From: Nitratireductor sp. XY-223
GTDB taxonomy: Bacteria; Pseudomonadota; Alphaproteobacteria; Rhizobiales; Rhizobiaceae
DNA: 64,000 bases
Reading direction: 5' to 3'
Assembly: GCF_004959855.1 (NCBI RefSeq)
Contig: NZ_SPNT01000005.1
Span: 124,001 to 188,000, forward strand
Position 1 is the first letter of the stretch. Every line of letters begins with the position of its first letter. A program made the translations under genes and the position numbers. Below the pieces are notes generated by a model. The model had not been told where the DNA came from, did no database searches, and saw only the letters and a list, made by a program, of their open reading frames with translations. Of this stretch, positions 63,199 to 64,000 are shown in pieces.

Positions 63199-64000
63199 AT
63201 GCCACGCTTCTTCGCCTTGTTCATGGTTCTGTTGACCGCGTTGTTCGCCGGGGGCGTGGCTGCGCAAGATACGACGCGGACTTTCGAAACACCCACCATC
63301 AACGGCGTGCGGCTCGACTGGTGCAAGCACTTTGCCAGCCAGTGCGGCGCGCCGGCCGCCGACCTCTTCTGCCAGCAGAACGGCTATACCCGCGCCACCC
63401 AGTTCGTGATCGATCCCGGCATCGGTGCGTTCGGCATTCCCACGGTGATTTTCGGGGACGGCCGGCTGTGCCGCGCGCCGATCTGCTCGGGCTTCCGGGC
63501 GATCACCTGCACCAAGCCGGAGACGGTGAAGAAGAAGCCGAAGGACGGACAGATCGTCGGCACGCCGCCCAAGGCCGGACCGGACATGGAAGAAGTCGTG
63601 CTCGGCCCCAACCGGACCCGCTACCGTTTTCCGAAGATCAAGAACGTGCGGGTCGACTGGTGCCGCAACTGGGGCAAGAACTGCGGCGAGCCGGCCGCCG
63701 ACCTGTTCTGCAAGGAAAAGGGCTTTGCCCGCGCAGGCAAGTTCACCCGCGACGAAACGACGGGCAAGAAAGGCATTCCGTCGGTTGTTTTCGGCGACGG
63801 GCGCCTGTGTAACGCGGAATACTGCAACGCGTTCAAGCAGATCACATGCGTGCGCCGCAAGGACCCGGCGACGGCGGCGAAGCCCGCGGAACCCAAGCAG
63901 CCGGAAGCGCCCGCCGCCAGACCCGGCATCGAGCTGACCATCACCGTCCCGCAGGTCGGCGTCGTTGTGGTGCCGATCCCGACGCCGAAGCCGGTGGTAC
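63199..64000 (+). CDS. Secreted protein with a duplicated cysteine-rich domain, partial (3' end outside window)
   Basis: The ATG at 63199 (GAGGAAGGG upstream) opens a frame that stays open to the window end (267 codons). A signal peptide (MPRFFALFMVLLTALFAGGV-AAQ) is followed by two copies of a domain with cysteines at 42,49,58,91,96,104 and 155,162,171,204,209,217. The spacing is identical (7,9,33,5,8). Shared motifs are CGxPAADLFC, GIPTVIFGDGRLC / GIPSVVFGDGRLC and ITC. Three disulfides per copy are likely. A Pro/Ala-rich linker starts the truncated C-terminal part. I do not know the family. Confidence 0.8.
   Translation, partial: MPRFFALFMVLLTALFAGGVAAQDTTRTFETPTINGVRLDWCKHFASQCGAPAADLFCQQNGYTRATQFVIDPGIGAFGIPTVIFGDGRLCRAPICSGFRAITCTKPETVKKKPKDGQIVGTPPKAGPDMEEVVLGPNRTRYRFPKIKNVRVDWCRNWGKNCGEPAADLFCKEKGFARAGKFTRDETTGKKGIPSVVFGDGRLCNAEYCNAFKQITCVRRKDPATAAKPAEPKQPEAPAARPGIELTITVPQVGVVVVPIPTPKPVV

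Overview
The window looks like chromosomal DNA of a GC-rich alphaproteobacterium of the Hyphomicrobiales (Phyllobacteriaceae/Rhizobiaceae-like). The evidence is the conserved block murA - DUF2948 - hisD - UPF0262 - phosphatase - infA - maf - yacG - tRNA-Phe, a sorbitol/mannitol operon in smoEFGK-smoS-mtlK order, and many ABC importers. No plasmid or complete prophage module is visible. Mobile DNA consists of one IS481-type element and one AT-rich insertion beside a tRNA gene. The taxonomic call rests on protein families and gene order, not on a marker search.

Region by region: (1) 1-10053 is a sugar-acid (hexuronate-type) uptake and catabolism cluster. It has two Gfo/Idh/MocA oxidoreductases, a MalEFGK-type importer, a 2-hydroxyacid dehydrogenase, a GntR/FCD repressor, mannonate dehydratase and a divergent alpha/beta hydrolase. 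The same 16-bp near-palindrome lies in front of both the binding-protein gene and the uxuA/hydrolase divergent pair. (2) 10140-14088 holds a possible small ORF, a pentapeptide-repeat membrane protein, a DMT exporter and a glutamine amidotransferase. (3) 14113-19169 is a tightly coupled four-gene operon: CelD/BcsL-type acyltransferase, ATP-grasp ligase, FemAB-like transferase and a Wzx-like flippase. This suggests decoration and export of a surface glycan. (4) 19347-28375 is an unusual accessory block: N-acetylmuramoyl-L-alanine amidase, small holin-like protein, trypsin-like protease, an animal-type haem peroxidase, hypothetical proteins, a SARP/BTAD-TPR regulator and a YcaO-domain protein. 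An IS481-type element and tRNA-Phe close it. (5) 29857-36053 is the conserved housekeeping block, ending at tRNA-Thr.

(6) 36054-37489 is a strongly AT-rich insert with one gene. Its C-terminal half carries the DGA and RHR motifs of diadenylate cyclases (DisA_N/DAC fold). Next to it is a frameshifted remnant of a cytochrome c gene whose intact relative lies at 38035-38355. (7) 37784-42505 holds small membrane proteins, a sulfotransferase-like protein, a PheC-like periplasmic protein and a lipoprotein with three internal repeats. (8) 42584-50137 is a second catabolic cluster: FAH-family hydrolase, GntR/FadR-type regulator, NitT/TauT-type ABC importer, an acyl-CoA ligase resembling oxalyl-CoA synthetases, and a ketopantoate-reductase-like enzyme. 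(9) 50168-58430 is the polyol operon with its SorC-type regulator, a HAD hydrolase and an array of TGAGCAA half-sites. (10) 58570-64000 has a CHASE2 adenylate/guanylate cyclase facing a FecR protein, an MgtE Mg2+ channel with a strong leader hairpin, and secreted proteins. The last of these is a duplicated cysteine-rich protein cut by the window end.

The candidates most worth following as under-described systems are the lone DAC-domain gene beside tRNA-Thr and the YcaO/SARP/haem-peroxidase/amidase-protease block beside tRNA-Phe. All functional assignments come from reading motifs by eye; no database search was run.
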